Below are positions 15,710 to 24,657 of a DNA stretch of 64,000 nucleotides, piece after piece (positions within the stretch are counted from its first letter, which is position 1; every line of letters starts with the position of its first letter). The DNA comes from Sorlinia euscelidii (lineage in GTDB: Bacteria; Pseudomonadota; Alphaproteobacteria; Acetobacterales; Acetobacteraceae). The stretch lies in assembly GCF_036452155.1 (NCBI RefSeq), contig NZ_JAWJZY010000006.1. One strand, written 5' to 3'. The position numbers and the translations under genes are program-made. Under the pieces are notes generated by a model. That model was not told where the DNA came from, searched no databases, and saw only the letters and a list, made by a program, of their open reading frames with translations.

Positions 15710-18169
15710 GTGACGGAAAATATGAAAGATAGTGGTGAGAAAGCCGTGCCGGACGCGCGTAAAGCCGTCGAGAGTCCGGCAGCCGATTATGTCGCGGTTC
15801 TACCGCTTCGCGACATTGTGGTTTTCCCGCATATGATTGTGCCGCTCTTCGTCGGGCGTGAGAAGTCAGTGCGTGCGCTGGAGGCAGTGACCAGCCAGAA
15901 CAAGCAGATCCTTCTCGTTGCCCAGAAAGACGCCTCGCAGGACGATCCTTCATCCGACGATATTTATGGTTTCGGTACGGTTTCAACGATTCTGCAATTG
16001 CTGAAACTCCCTGACGGCACCGTCAAAGTCCTCGTAGAAGGTGTGCGCCGCGCGCGCATCAAATCGTTACAGGATAGGGACGGACATTTCGAGGCGGTCA
16101 TCGACGAGGTTGATGACGACCTCAGTGAGGATGAGGAGCTTGATGCGCTTGGCCGGACGGCCATTTCTCAGTTCGAGCAATATGTTAAACTCAATAAGAA
16201 GATCGCGCCGGAGGTGATGATCTCAATCGGGCAGATTGAGCAGCCTTCCAAACTGGCGGACACGATTGCCAGTCATTTGACGCTCAAAATCCCCGATAAG
16301 CAGAAATTACTTGAAACAATATCGGTCTCCCAGCGGCTGGAGCAGGTCTTCACGCATATGGAGCAGGAGATCGGCGTCCTGCAGGTCGAAAAACGCATTC
16401 GTAACCGCGTTAAACGACAGATGGAGAAGACGCAGCGGGAATATTACCTCAACGAGCAGTTGAAGGCGATCCAGAAAGAACTCGGAGAAGGTGAAGAGGG
16501 TCGTGACGAGACAGCGGAGATTGAGGAGAAAATCAAATCCACCCGTCTGTCGAAAGAAGCGCGTGAGAAAGCGACAGGGGAATTGCGCAAGCTGAGGGGC
16601 ATGAGCCCGATGTCCGCCGAGTCGACCGTCGTGCGGAATTATCTCGAATGGCTCCTCTCCCTTCCCTGGAAGAAGCGGAGCAAGATCTCCAAAGATCTCG
16701 GCGCTGCCCAACAGATACTCGATACGGACCATTACGGACTTGAGAAGGTCAAGGAGCGGATCCTCGAATATCTGGCGGTCCAGTCGCGCGCGCAGAAGCT
16801 TAAGGGGCCGATTTTATGTTTCGTGGGCCCGCCCGGTGTCGGTAAAACGTCGCTGGCGCGTTCCATCGCGAAATCGATCGGAAGAAATTACGTCCGCATG
16901 TCGCTCGGTGGGGTGCATGATGAGTCGGAAATCCGCGGACATCGCCGCACCTATATCGGCTCCATGCCCGGGAAAATCGTCCAGGGTATGAAAAAAGCCA
17001 AGACATCGAACCCGCTCTTCCTGCTCGATGAGATTGATAAACTAGGCTCGGACTGGCGCGGCGACCCTTCTTCGGCGTTGTTGGAAGTTCTCGACCCTGA
17101 ACAGAACGGCACTTTTAACGATCATTACCTTGAAGTCGATTACGACCTCTCAGATGTCATGTTCGTGACGACGGCGAATAGCCTGAATATGCCCCAGCCT
17201 TTGCTGGACCGGATGGAGATTATCCGTATCTCCGGCTACACGGAAGATGAGAAAGTCGAGATCGCCCGGCGTCACCTTGTTGAGAAACAGGCCAAGGCCA
17301 ATAATCTCAAATCTTCGGAATGGTCACTAAGTGATGACGCGTTGCGCGAGATCATCCAGAGCTACACACGTGAGTCCGGCGTCCGTAATCTTGAGCGAGA
17401 AATTGCCAAGATCGCGCGCAAGGTCGTCAAAGCCATCGTGACCTCCCCGGACACAAAAAAAATTGATGTCACAGTCGAGAATCTCGCCGGGTTCCTCGGC
17501 GTGAAGAGATTCCATCATGGTGAAACCGAGCAGGAGGACCTTGTCGGCATGGTTTCCGGCCTGGCCTGGACGGAAGTTGGCGGCGAGATTTTGACGATTG
17601 AAAGCGTGTTGCTGGACGGTAAGGGGCAGGTGAAGGCGACTGGGAAATTGGGGGAAGTCATGCAGGAGAGCGTTTCGGCGGCTTTCTCCTACGTGCGGTC
17701 TCGCAGTCCTGAACTGGGCATTTCACGCAAAGTCTATGAGTCGCGTGACATTCATGTGCATGTGCCGGAGGGCGCCACGCCGAAAGACGGACCTTCTGCC
17801 GGTGTGGCCATGGCCATCTCCATCATCAGCACCCTGACCGGTATCCCGATCCGTCACGATGTCGCCATGACGGGTGAAATCACGCTGCGCGGCCGCGTGC
17901 TGGAAATTGGCGGCCTTAAGGAAAAGCTTCTGGCGGCTGTCCGGGCCGGGATCAGAAAAGTGTTCATCCCGAAGGATAATGAGAAAGACCTGGTTGATAT
18001 CCCGGAAAATGTGAAATCGGCCCTGTGCATTGTCCCTGTCTCACATGTCAGTGAGGTGGTTAACGCGGCCCTGACGCAGCCGGTAACGCCGATCATCTGG
18101 TCAAACGAGCCGGATGAGAAATTAACAGGGCGTGAAAATCGGGGTGAAGGGGCCGGACTGCCGCATTAA
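15710..18169 (+). CDS. lon: ATP-dependent protease La (Lon)
   Basis: Lon degrades misfolded and regulatory proteins in the cytoplasm. From the GTG at 15710, which has AGGAG at 15696-15700, the product is 819 residues; ATG 15722 is the alternative. The domains are in the usual order: substrate-binding N-domain (PLRDIVVFPHMIVPLFVGR near residue 26), coiled-coil, AAA+ module with GPPGVGKTS at about 371-379 and FLLDEIDKLG, and the protease domain with the Ser-Lys dyad (Ser in DGPSAGVAMA at about 699, Lys in GGLKEKLLAA at about 740). The frame is intact. Confidence 0.96.
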   Translation: MTENMKDSGEKAVPDARKAVESPAADYVAVLPLRDIVVFPHMIVPLFVGREKSVRALEAVTSQNKQILLVAQKDASQDDPSSDDIYGFGTVSTILQLLKLPDGTVKVLVEGVRRARIKSLQDRDGHFEAVIDEVDDDLSEDEELDALGRTAISQFEQYVKLNKKIAPEVMISIGQIEQPSKLADTIASHLTLKIPDKQKLLETISVSQRLEQVFTHMEQEIGVLQVEKRIRNRVKRQMEKTQREYYLNEQLKAIQKELGEGEEGRDETAEIEEKIKSTRLSKEAREKATGELRKLRGMSPMSAESTVVRNYLEWLLSLPWKKRSKISKDLGAAQQILDTDHYGLEKVKERILEYLAVQSRAQKLKGPILCFVGPPGVGKTSLARSIAKSIGRNYVRMSLGGVHDESEIRGHRRTYIGSMPGKIVQGMKKAKTSNPLFLLDEIDKLGSDWRGDPSSALLEVLDPEQNGTFNDHYLEVDYDLSDVMFVTTANSLNMPQPLLDRMEIIRISGYTEDEKVEIARRHLVEKQAKANNLKSSEWSLSDDALREIIQSYTRESGVRNLEREIAKIARKVVKAIVTSPDTKKIDVTVENLAGFLGVKRFHHGETEQEDLVGMVSGLAWTEVGGEILTIESVLLDGKGQVKATGKLGEVMQESVSAAFSYVRSRSPELGISRKVYESRDIHVHVPEGATPKDGPSAGVAMAISIISTLTGIPIRHDVAMTGEITLRGRVLEIGGLKEKLLAAVRAGIRKVFIPKDNEKDLVDIPENVKSALCIVPVSHVSEVVNAALTQPVTPIIWSNEPDEKLTGRENRGEGAGLPH

Positions 18170-18178
18170 CGCCCGGCG

Positions 18179-18208
18179 CCCCGATGTCCGCCATATGTGA
18201 CATCGGGG
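18179..18208 (+). terminator. Strong hairpin after lon
   Basis: A perfect 10-bp stem, CCCCGATGTC (18179-18188) with GACATCGGGG (18199-18208), starts 9 bp after the lon stop. It lacks a downstream T tract, so it may be a transcript-stabilising hairpin or a weak terminator. Confidence 0.5.
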
Positions 18209-18291
18209 AAGCCCTGTGTTGTTTGGGTTTCGCTGGCGTCGTCAAGCGTCAAAATTATCTGTTTTTATAATCTTTCTGGTTTCGGAAGGTG

Positions 18292-18319
18292 TTGACGTTA
18301 AAAAAAACCTCTCCATACT
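18292..18319 (+). promoter_or_regulatory. Candidate promoter of the HU gene
   Basis: TTGACG (18292-18297) and CATACT (18314-18319) are 16 bp apart, about 70 bp upstream of the HU start codon. An A8 stretch in the spacer is typical of strong promoters. Confidence 0.5.
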
Positions 18320-18389
18320 GCACCCGACCGAGGCCGAAAGATTGCGGCTTGGGTCATGTGGTAAAAGGCCCAATTTGGAAAGGCATAAA

Positions 18390-18674
18390 ATGAAAAAACC
18401 CCTCAACAAGCAGGAGCTTATTGCGGCTGTCGCGAGTCATGCTGATTTGCCGAAAGCAAAGACGGGTGAAGTTATTGATGCCGTTTTCGAAGTGATCCAG
18501 AAAGCCCTGGTCGACAACCAGGAAGTGCGCCTCGTCGGGTTTGGTTCATTCGCGACGGCGACACGTAAGGCGACAAAAGGTCGCAACCCCCGCACCGGTG
18601 AGGAAATTCAGATTCCCGCTTCGACGTCCGTCCGTTTCAAAGCGGGCAAAGGCTTGAAAGACGCCGTCGCCTGA
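18390..18674 (+). CDS. hupB: Nucleoid protein HU
   Basis: HU bends and compacts DNA as a dimer. The 94-residue product has the complete HU fold: an N-terminal helical body beginning MKKPLNKQELIAAVA, the GFGSF turn, and the beta-arm with GRNPRTGEEI, including the proline that inserts into DNA. The start at 18390 follows GGAAAGG at a normal distance. It follows lon, as in many proteobacteria. A hairpin after the stop probably ends the transcript before tRNA-Val. Confidence 0.95.
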   Translation: MKKPLNKQELIAAVASHADLPKAKTGEVIDAVFEVIQKALVDNQEVRLVGFGSFATATRKATKGRNPRTGEEIQIPASTSVRFKAGKGLKDAVA

Positions 18675-18683
18675 GCCAATTTC

Positions 18684-18709
18684 TGGCACATGTCATCTGC
18701 CATGTGCCA
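18684..18709 (+). terminator. Hairpin between hup and tRNA-Val
   Basis: A 9-bp perfect stem, TGGCACATG (18684-18692) with CATGTGCCA (18701-18709), lies between the hup stop and the tRNA gene. There is no T tract, so termination strength is uncertain. Confidence 0.5.
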
Positions 18710-18716
18710 ACATCAT

Positions 18717-18791
18717 GGGCGATTAGCTCAGCGGTAGAGCGTCTCGTTTACACCGAGAGGGTCGGCGGTTCAATCCCGTCATCGCCCACCA
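18717..18791 (+). tRNA. tRNA-Val (anticodon UAC)
   Basis: A 75-base tRNA with perfect acceptor pairing GGGCGAT/ATCGCCC, D-arm AGCTCAGCGGTAGAGC, anticodon stem TCTCG/CGAGA with loop TTTACAC (anticodon UAC), T-loop GTTCAATCC and an encoded CCA. It ends only 4 bp before the first possible birA start. Confidence 0.97.
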
Positions 18792-18795
18792 TGAT

Positions 18796-19566
18796 ATGCT
18801 GACAGGGCGCGAATTGTCTAAAATCAAATGGCGCTTGCGTATTTATGAGACTCTTCCATCGACTTCGGCTTTCTGCAAGGAGCAGGCCGAGGCCGGTGCT
18901 GCAGAGGGGCTGGCCATCTTGGCCCGTCGGCAGACAGCAGGGCGCGGCACAAAAGGCCGCATCTGGGTCGCACCGTCCGGCAACCTGTCATTCTCACTCC
19001 TTTTACGCCCCGTTGACATCGTCTCCTGCCTTAAAACCCTGCCATTTCTGGCGTCGATCGCCGTCTACGAGGCGATACAGGCCCTCCGCCCGACAACTGA
19101 GCTTACCCTCAAATGGCCGAATGACATCTTGCTGCGGGGTGACAAGGTCAGCGGAATTCTCATTGAGTCCAATCCTGGTCCCGCGGGGTGGATTGTGATC
19201 GGTATCGGCGTCAATATCCGATATGCGCCTGAAATCCCGGGCCGCCATCTTGCCTGCCTCGCCCAGCTCGGTCTTTCACCCGCGCCGGAAGCTCTCGCCA
19301 AGATGATTATGGACCATCTCAGTGCCGGGCTTGCCGCTTTCGCCTCTTCAGGCGTTGATTTCGTGCGGGATGCCTGGCTCTCCCGCGCGCACAAAATCGG
19401 GACGCGCCTTGCAGTCACGACGGGAGATGACTATACAGAAGGTTTGTTTCACGGTTTGGGTCCGGAGGGTCAACTTCTGCTTTTGACAGAGGGCAATAAG
19501 GTAAAATCGTTCCTGTCGGGTGAAACGTCCATGATGCTACAGGTTCGCGATGCTTCTTGCCATTGA
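18796..19566 (+). CDS. birA: Biotin--[acetyl-CoA-carboxylase] ligase
   Basis: BirA attaches biotin to the carboxyl carrier protein of acetyl-CoA carboxylase. The 256-residue product has the biotin/AMP loop GRGTKGRIW and the KWPNDILL motif. It lacks the N-terminal helix-turn-helix of E. coli BirA, so it is a ligase only and not a repressor. The ATG at 18796 lies 4 bp after tRNA-Val and has no room for a ribosome-binding site; TTG 18814, preceded by AGGG, is a credible alternative start. It overlaps coaX by 17 bp. In many alphaproteobacteria birA follows the nuo operon, which is absent here. Confidence 0.92.
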   Translation: MLTGRELSKIKWRLRIYETLPSTSAFCKEQAEAGAAEGLAILARRQTAGRGTKGRIWVAPSGNLSFSLLLRPVDIVSCLKTLPFLASIAVYEAIQALRPTTELTLKWPNDILLRGDKVSGILIESNPGPAGWIVIGIGVNIRYAPEIPGRHLACLAQLGLSPAPEALAKMIMDHLSAGLAAFASSGVDFVRDAWLSRAHKIGTRLAVTTGDDYTEGLFHGLGPEGQLLLLTEGNKVKSFLSGETSMMLQVRDASCH

Positions 19567-20341
19567 TGCCGGCAATACAAATATTGTTTTCGCCCTCCAT
19601 GACGGGGAGAAATGGCGCGGTAACTGGCGCATCTCGACCAATAATCACCGCACTTCCGATGAATATGGCGCGTGGCTGACCACTTTGCTTGAAAAGCAGA
19701 GTATTTCATCAAAGCAGATCTCCAGGGCGATCATCGGCACCGTCGTCCCGGCCGTACTCTATCATTTAAGGCTGCTCTGCCGCGCCTGGCTCGATATTGA
19801 GCCTCTCATCGCCAATTCGCGTTCCGATTGGGGCCTCGGCTGCAAAGTTGATACGCCGGATGAAGTGGGTGTTGACCGCCGCCTCAACGGCCTCGCTGCG
19901 CATCATAAATTTGGCGGCCCCCTCGTCGTCGTGGATTTTGGCACGGCGACGACCTTTGATGTTGTGGATGAGGAAGGGGCTTTCTGCGGCGGCGCGATTG
20001 CACCGGGGGTCAATCTTTCACTTGAGGCGCTGCACCAGGCTGCGGCGCGCCTCCCCCGCATCAGTGTCGGCAGGCCGACTTCGGCGATTGGGCGCAACAC
20101 CATCGTCAGTATGCGCTCAGGCCTGTTCTGGGGTTATGTCGGGCTGGTGGAAGGCGTTGTTTCTCAAATAAAGGCGGAAATGAATACCCCCCTCGCCGTG
20201 ATAGCGACAGGTGGACTGGCGCCTCTTTTCTCAGAGGGGACGTCGCTTTTTCAGCATGTTGTCCCGACTCTGACACTTGATGGACTGCGCCTCCTCGCGG
20301 ACAGAAACCCTTCTCAGAATTCCATCGATCGCGATGATTGA
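19550..20341 (+). CDS. coaX: Type III pantothenate kinase
   Basis: CoaX phosphorylates pantothenate in the first step of coenzyme A synthesis. The 263-residue product shows the ASKHA-fold signatures: the phosphate-1 motif DAGNTNIVFAL at the N-terminus, DEVGVDRRLNG in the middle with the catalytic aspartate, and VDFGTATTFDVV. The start overlaps the end of birA by 17 bp, and the birA-coaX-rnj order is a common alphaproteobacterial arrangement. Confidence 0.94.
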   Translation: MLLAIDAGNTNIVFALHDGEKWRGNWRISTNNHRTSDEYGAWLTTLLEKQSISSKQISRAIIGTVVPAVLYHLRLLCRAWLDIEPLIANSRSDWGLGCKVDTPDEVGVDRRLNGLAAHHKFGGPLVVVDFGTATTFDVVDEEGAFCGGAIAPGVNLSLEALHQAAARLPRISVGRPTSAIGRNTIVSMRSGLFWGYVGLVEGVVSQIKAEMNTPLAVIATGGLAPLFSEGTSLFQHVVPTLTLDGLRLLADRNPSQNSIDRDD

Positions 20342-20383
20342 CACCGAAATTAAGCTTTAATCACAACATTTTCTGGAGAATAT

Positions 20384-22030
20384 ATGACAGAAACCATCGG
20401 CAATTTCGCCTTTCTGCCTCTCGGCGGAACGGGCGAAATCGGCATGAACTTGAATCTTTACATGTTAGACGGGCATTATCTGGCTGTTGATTGCGGGATC
20501 GGTTTTTCCGGCAATGACACGCCTGAAGCTGAAATCCTCATGCCCGACCCAACCTTCCTGGCTGAACGTCACGACCAACTTTGCGGCCTTATCGTCACCC
20601 ACGCACATGAAGACCATCTGGGCGCGATTGAGCATCTCTGGCCCCAATTTAAATGCCCGATTTACGCGACACCTTTCGCCGCCGCCGTCCTGCGGCGCAA
20701 GCTTGGTGAAGCGCGTATGCTCGACAAAGTGCAGGTCAATGTCATCGCGCCGGGTGCGCGTTTTGAGGTCGGCCCGTTTGATCTGCAATTCATTTCAGTG
20801 ACGCATTCCGTCCCTGAGGCGCAGTCCCTCGCCATACGCACACCCTATGGCAATTACATCCACACAGGTGACTTCAAAATCGATGAGGCCCCCCTCCTTG
20901 GGCCGATGACGGATTTCGACAGCTTCCGGCAATTAGGTGAGGATGGCGTGCGCGCCGTGATTGGCGATAGCACAAATGTTTTCCGTGAAGGCCCCTCCGG
21001 CACGGAACAATCGGTGCGGGAAGGGCTGACCTCCCTCATCGCGGACCTAACCGGTCGCGTCGCGGTCACATGTTTTGCCAGCAATGTCGCACGCGTGGAA
21101 TCCATCGCGATGGCGGCCCGGGCCGCGGGGCGAAAAGTCGTGACGGTGGGGCGCTCCCTGCGCAACCTTGAGGTCGCCGCGCGGGAATGTGGTTATCTGA
21201 CGGATATTCCACCTTTTCTGACGGAGCAGGATGCGGCCCATATCCCGGATCGTGAATTGCTTCTGATCGTCACGGGAAGTCAGGGTGAACCCCGTTCAGC
21301 CTTGACGCGGATCGCGGCAGACACGCACCCGAACATCTCCCTCGGGGAGGGTGACACCATTATTTACAGCTCGCGCATGATCCCCGGTAATGAGCACGCT
21401 GTTATCGCCGTGCAGGATAATCTTTCCCGCCGCGGTGTGCGTGTTCTGACGGATCGTGACCATCCTGTACATGTTTCAGGACATGCCACCAGTGGGGACC
21501 TGCGCAGACTTTATGAAGTTCTGAAACCTGAATATGTCGTCCCCACCCACGGTGAATGGCGCCATCTGACAGCCCATGCGGACCTCGCGCGCAAGGTGGG
21601 TGCGAAGACGATGTTGCTCGAGGACGGGGACATACTTCAACTGGCGCCCGGCAAGCCGGAAATCATCGATACGGCGCCGACCGGGCGTTATGTACTGGAT
21701 GGCAGCCGCATATTGCCCCTTTCCAGCGATGTCCTTACAGCACGGCGACGTATGCTTTATAATGGCATGGTGATGGGCAGCTTCGCTGTCGATGATGAAG
21801 GTTTCATGATCGGCCTGCCGAAAATCAGCGCGCCCGGCCTGCTTGAAAGCACGGACCCGGAAACTGATCGGATTATTGAGGATTTCGCCAATGCCATTGA
21901 CGATATCCCCGATAATATACGCGCGGAAGATGATGCGTTCCGAGACGCTGCCAAGACGGCGCTGCGACGCGCTTTGGGACGCAAGTTGCAAAAGCGTCCC
22001 CTCGTGGATGTCCATCTCTTACGCGTTTAA
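20384..22030 (+). CDS. rnj: Ribonuclease J
   Basis: RNase J is a metallo-beta-lactamase/beta-CASP nuclease with 5' exonuclease and endonuclease activity in RNA maturation and decay. The 548-residue product shows the zinc site THAHEDH (His73, His75, Asp77, His78), HTGDFKID with another ligand, and the beta-CASP C-motif region PVHVSGHA. The length is typical of alphaproteobacterial RNase J. It lies 42 bp downstream of coaX and is likely co-transcribed with it. Confidence 0.94.
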   Translation: MTETIGNFAFLPLGGTGEIGMNLNLYMLDGHYLAVDCGIGFSGNDTPEAEILMPDPTFLAERHDQLCGLIVTHAHEDHLGAIEHLWPQFKCPIYATPFAAAVLRRKLGEARMLDKVQVNVIAPGARFEVGPFDLQFISVTHSVPEAQSLAIRTPYGNYIHTGDFKIDEAPLLGPMTDFDSFRQLGEDGVRAVIGDSTNVFREGPSGTEQSVREGLTSLIADLTGRVAVTCFASNVARVESIAMAARAAGRKVVTVGRSLRNLEVAARECGYLTDIPPFLTEQDAAHIPDRELLLIVTGSQGEPRSALTRIAADTHPNISLGEGDTIIYSSRMIPGNEHAVIAVQDNLSRRGVRVLTDRDHPVHVSGHATSGDLRRLYEVLKPEYVVPTHGEWRHLTAHADLARKVGAKTMLLEDGDILQLAPGKPEIIDTAPTGRYVLDGSRILPLSSDVLTARRRMLYNGMVMGSFAVDDEGFMIGLPKISAPGLLESTDPETDRIIEDFANAIDDIPDNIRAEDDAFRDAAKTALRRALGRKLQKRPLVDVHLLRV

Positions 22031-22093
22031 TAAAATCTGATAAAACGAGGGTGGGGGCGTCTTTCCTCACCCATCAGCATCCCGGAACTCTCC

Positions 22094-23407
22094 ATGCGCC
22101 TTACAAAAAGCTTTCTGCCGACCCTCAAAGAGGTTCCCGCCGACGCCCAGATCGCGTCACATCGCCTCATGCTGCGTGCGGGGCTGATCCGGCAGACAGC
22201 ATCCGGCATTTACGCCTGGCTGCCCGCGGGTCTGCGCGTTTTGCGGAATATCGAGCGCATCGTGCGGGAAGAGCAGAACGCGATCGGCGCGCAGGAAGTG
22301 CTGATGCCGACCCTCCAATCCGCCGATCTCTGGCGGCAATCAGGCCGATATGATGCGTATGGGCCGGAAATGCTGCGAATCCAGGACCGCCACGGGCGCG
22401 ACATGCTTTACGGTCCGACAAATGAGGAAATGATCACCGAAATCTTCGGGCAGTCGGTCAAATCCTACCGTGAGTTGCCGCAATCACTTTACCATATTCA
22501 GTGGAAATTCCGCGATGAGCGGCGGCCCCGCTTCGGGGTGATGCGCGGGCGGGAATTTCTGATGAAGGACGCTTATTCCTTCGATGCGGATTATGACGGG
22601 GCGGTCATCTCTTACCGCAAAATGATGCTGGCCTATCTCAGGACGTTTCAGCGTCTGGGCGTGCGGGCCATACCGATGCGGGCGGATACCGGGCCAATTG
22701 GCGGGGAACTCAGCCATGAATTTCTGATTCTGGCCCCGACGGGAGAGAGCACCGTCTATTTTGATGCGGCGCTGGAGCAGCAGGATTGGCTAGCGCAATC
22801 GGTGGACTTTCATGATCCTGAAAGTCTGGGGCGGTTTTTTAAAGACGTTACCACTTCTTACGCCGCAACCGATGAGATGCATGATGAAACGGCCTGGAAA
22901 AGCGTCCCTGCCGACCGGCAGCGGGAAGGGCGGGGGATTGAGGTCGGCCATATTTTCTATTTCGAGGATAAATACACCAGATCAATGGGTGTCACCGTCA
23001 ATGGCCCGGATGGGGCGGCGTTTCATCCTCATATGGGCTCTTACGGCATTGGCGTCTCCCGCCTGACCGGCGCGATTATCGAAGCGCATCACGATGCGCA
23101 GGGCATCATCTGGCCGGAATCGGTTGCGCCCTTCAAGGCCGCGGTCCTGAATCTCAAGCCTGGTGACGCGCAGGTTGATGAAATCTGCAACAGGTTCAAC
23201 CAACTCGGGGGTGACGCTGTATTGCTGGATGATCGGGATGAGCGCGCTGGCGTTAAGTTCAATGATGCGGACCTGATGGGTCACCCATGGCAGATTATTG
23301 TCGGACCGCGCGGCGCCAAAGAGGGACGAGTCGAGTTGAAGAACCGTCGCTCCGGCGAAAGGCTTGACCTCAGCGTTGATGAGGCAATTGAAAGGGTTTT
23401 ATTGTAA
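22094..23407 (+). CDS. proS: Prolyl-tRNA synthetase, short form
   Basis: ProRS charges tRNA-Pro. At 437 residues this is the short alphaproteobacterial form without the inserted editing domain. Class II signatures are visible: motif 1 around residues 45-80, motif 2 as FRDERRPRFGVMRGREF (the residues around R-x-R contact ATP), motif 3 near GSYGIGVSRLTGAIIE, and a C-terminal anticodon-binding domain (about 335-437). It precedes lolC by 2 bp, so the two are probably in one transcript. Confidence 0.95.
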   Translation: MRLTKSFLPTLKEVPADAQIASHRLMLRAGLIRQTASGIYAWLPAGLRVLRNIERIVREEQNAIGAQEVLMPTLQSADLWRQSGRYDAYGPEMLRIQDRHGRDMLYGPTNEEMITEIFGQSVKSYRELPQSLYHIQWKFRDERRPRFGVMRGREFLMKDAYSFDADYDGAVISYRKMMLAYLRTFQRLGVRAIPMRADTGPIGGELSHEFLILAPTGESTVYFDAALEQQDWLAQSVDFHDPESLGRFFKDVTTSYAATDEMHDETAWKSVPADRQREGRGIEVGHIFYFEDKYTRSMGVTVNGPDGAAFHPHMGSYGIGVSRLTGAIIEAHHDAQGIIWPESVAPFKAAVLNLKPGDAQVDEICNRFNQLGGDAVLLDDRDERAGVKFNDADLMGHPWQIIVGPRGAKEGRVELKNRRSGERLDLSVDEAIERVLL

Positions 23408-23409
23408 AT

Positions 23410-24657
23410 ATGTTCAATGCTTTTGAGAGAAGTGTCGCAGGGAGATATTTGCGCTCCCGTCGGGGTGAACGCTTTGTATCGATCATCGCGATTTTCTCTC
23501 TTATCGGCATTGCATTAGGTGTGGCGACGCTGATTATCGTCATGGCAGTCATGAATGGTTTCCGTGAAGACCTGATGTCCCGGGTGCTTGGCCTGAATGG
23601 CGCGCTCAATATTTACGCGGGCCAACATGTCATCACGTCCTATCAAGACGATGCCGCCCAGATCCGCACGATCAACGGTGTTACCCGCGTCACGCCCATG
23701 GCGGAGGGGACCGTTTTGCTTGACGCCGCCGGCTATAGTGCTGGCGGTTTGATGCGTGGCATCTCAGCAGATGATTTCGCCGCGCTTCACGCTTTAAGCG
23801 ATAATATCGTCGCCGGACGGCTGGAGGATTTTCACGGACCGGACGCCATCGCCATCGGGGCCGCTTTATCAGTGAAATCCGGGCTGCAACTCGGTAGTAA
23901 AGTGACGCTGCTTTCCCCCCAGGGGCGCGCCACGCCGTTTGGCACCATGCCGCGCATACGGAGTTACAGAGTTTCCCTCATCTTTGATGCCGGGGTGAAT
24001 GATTACGATTCCAGCATCGTATTCCTGCCGTTGGAGGCGGCGCAGAAATTTCTGATGATGCCCGACGGCGTATCCTTTATTCAGGTCGGGCTGGATGACC
24101 CGATGAAGGCCCGGGCGGTCGGCCGTGAAATCGCGCAGCGACTGGGTGACCCGCAATTGCGCATCATGGATTGGACGCGCAGCAATAATGCGTTTCTCGG
24201 CGCGCTGGATGTGCAGCAGAACGTCATGTTTCTGATCCTGACGCTGATCATCCTCGTCGCGGCTTTTAACGTGATTTCTTCCATGATCATGATGGTCAAG
24301 GATAAAACGCGGGATATTGCGGTGTTGCGCACATTGGGTGCGACGCGCGGTGCGATCATGCGCATCTTCCTGATGTGCGGCGCCTCTGTCGGGGTGTGCG
24401 GCACGATCATCGGCTTCATCATCGGTGTCGTTTTCTGCCTGAATATTGAGCGCATCCAACATGGCATTGAGCATCTGACCCATACAAATCTCTTCAATCC
24501 CGAATTTTACTATCTTGAGCATCTGCCCGCTCATCTTGTCTGGTCTCAGGTTATCGATGTGCTCGTCCTCTCACTCATCCTGTCATTCAGCGCCACCCTT
24601 TACCCTGCCTGGCGCGCGGCACGGACGGACCCGGTGGAGGCGCTGCGTCATGAATGA
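23410..24657 (+). CDS. lolC: Lipoprotein release system permease LolC/LolE
   Basis: This 415-residue protein is the membrane subunit that, with LolD, extracts lipoproteins from the inner membrane. It has an N-terminal membrane helix (FVSIIAIFSLIGIALGVATL, about residues 20-50), a large periplasmic domain (about 50-270) and three C-terminal helices of the FtsX/MacB type. A single permease gene precedes lolD, so LolC and LolE roles are probably merged (a LolF-type arrangement), as in many alphaproteobacteria. The last 8 bp overlap lolD. Confidence 0.93.
   Translation: MFNAFERSVAGRYLRSRRGERFVSIIAIFSLIGIALGVATLIIVMAVMNGFREDLMSRVLGLNGALNIYAGQHVITSYQDDAAQIRTINGVTRVTPMAEGTVLLDAAGYSAGGLMRGISADDFAALHALSDNIVAGRLEDFHGPDAIAIGAALSVKSGLQLGSKVTLLSPQGRATPFGTMPRIRSYRVSLIFDAGVNDYDSSIVFLPLEAAQKFLMMPDGVSFIQVGLDDPMKARAVGREIAQRLGDPQLRIMDWTRSNNAFLGALDVQQNVMFLILTLIILVAAFNVISSMIMMVKDKTRDIAVLRTLGATRGAIMRIFLMCGASVGVCGTIIGFIIGVVFCLNIERIQHGIEHLTHTNLFNPEFYYLEHLPAHLVWSQVIDVLVLSLILSFSATLYPAWRAARTDPVEALRHE

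Noticed and set aside
18170..18389. Possible small gene between lon and hup
   Set aside because: The open frame has no start with a ribosome-binding site before the HU start; the stretch contains a hairpin and a promoter.
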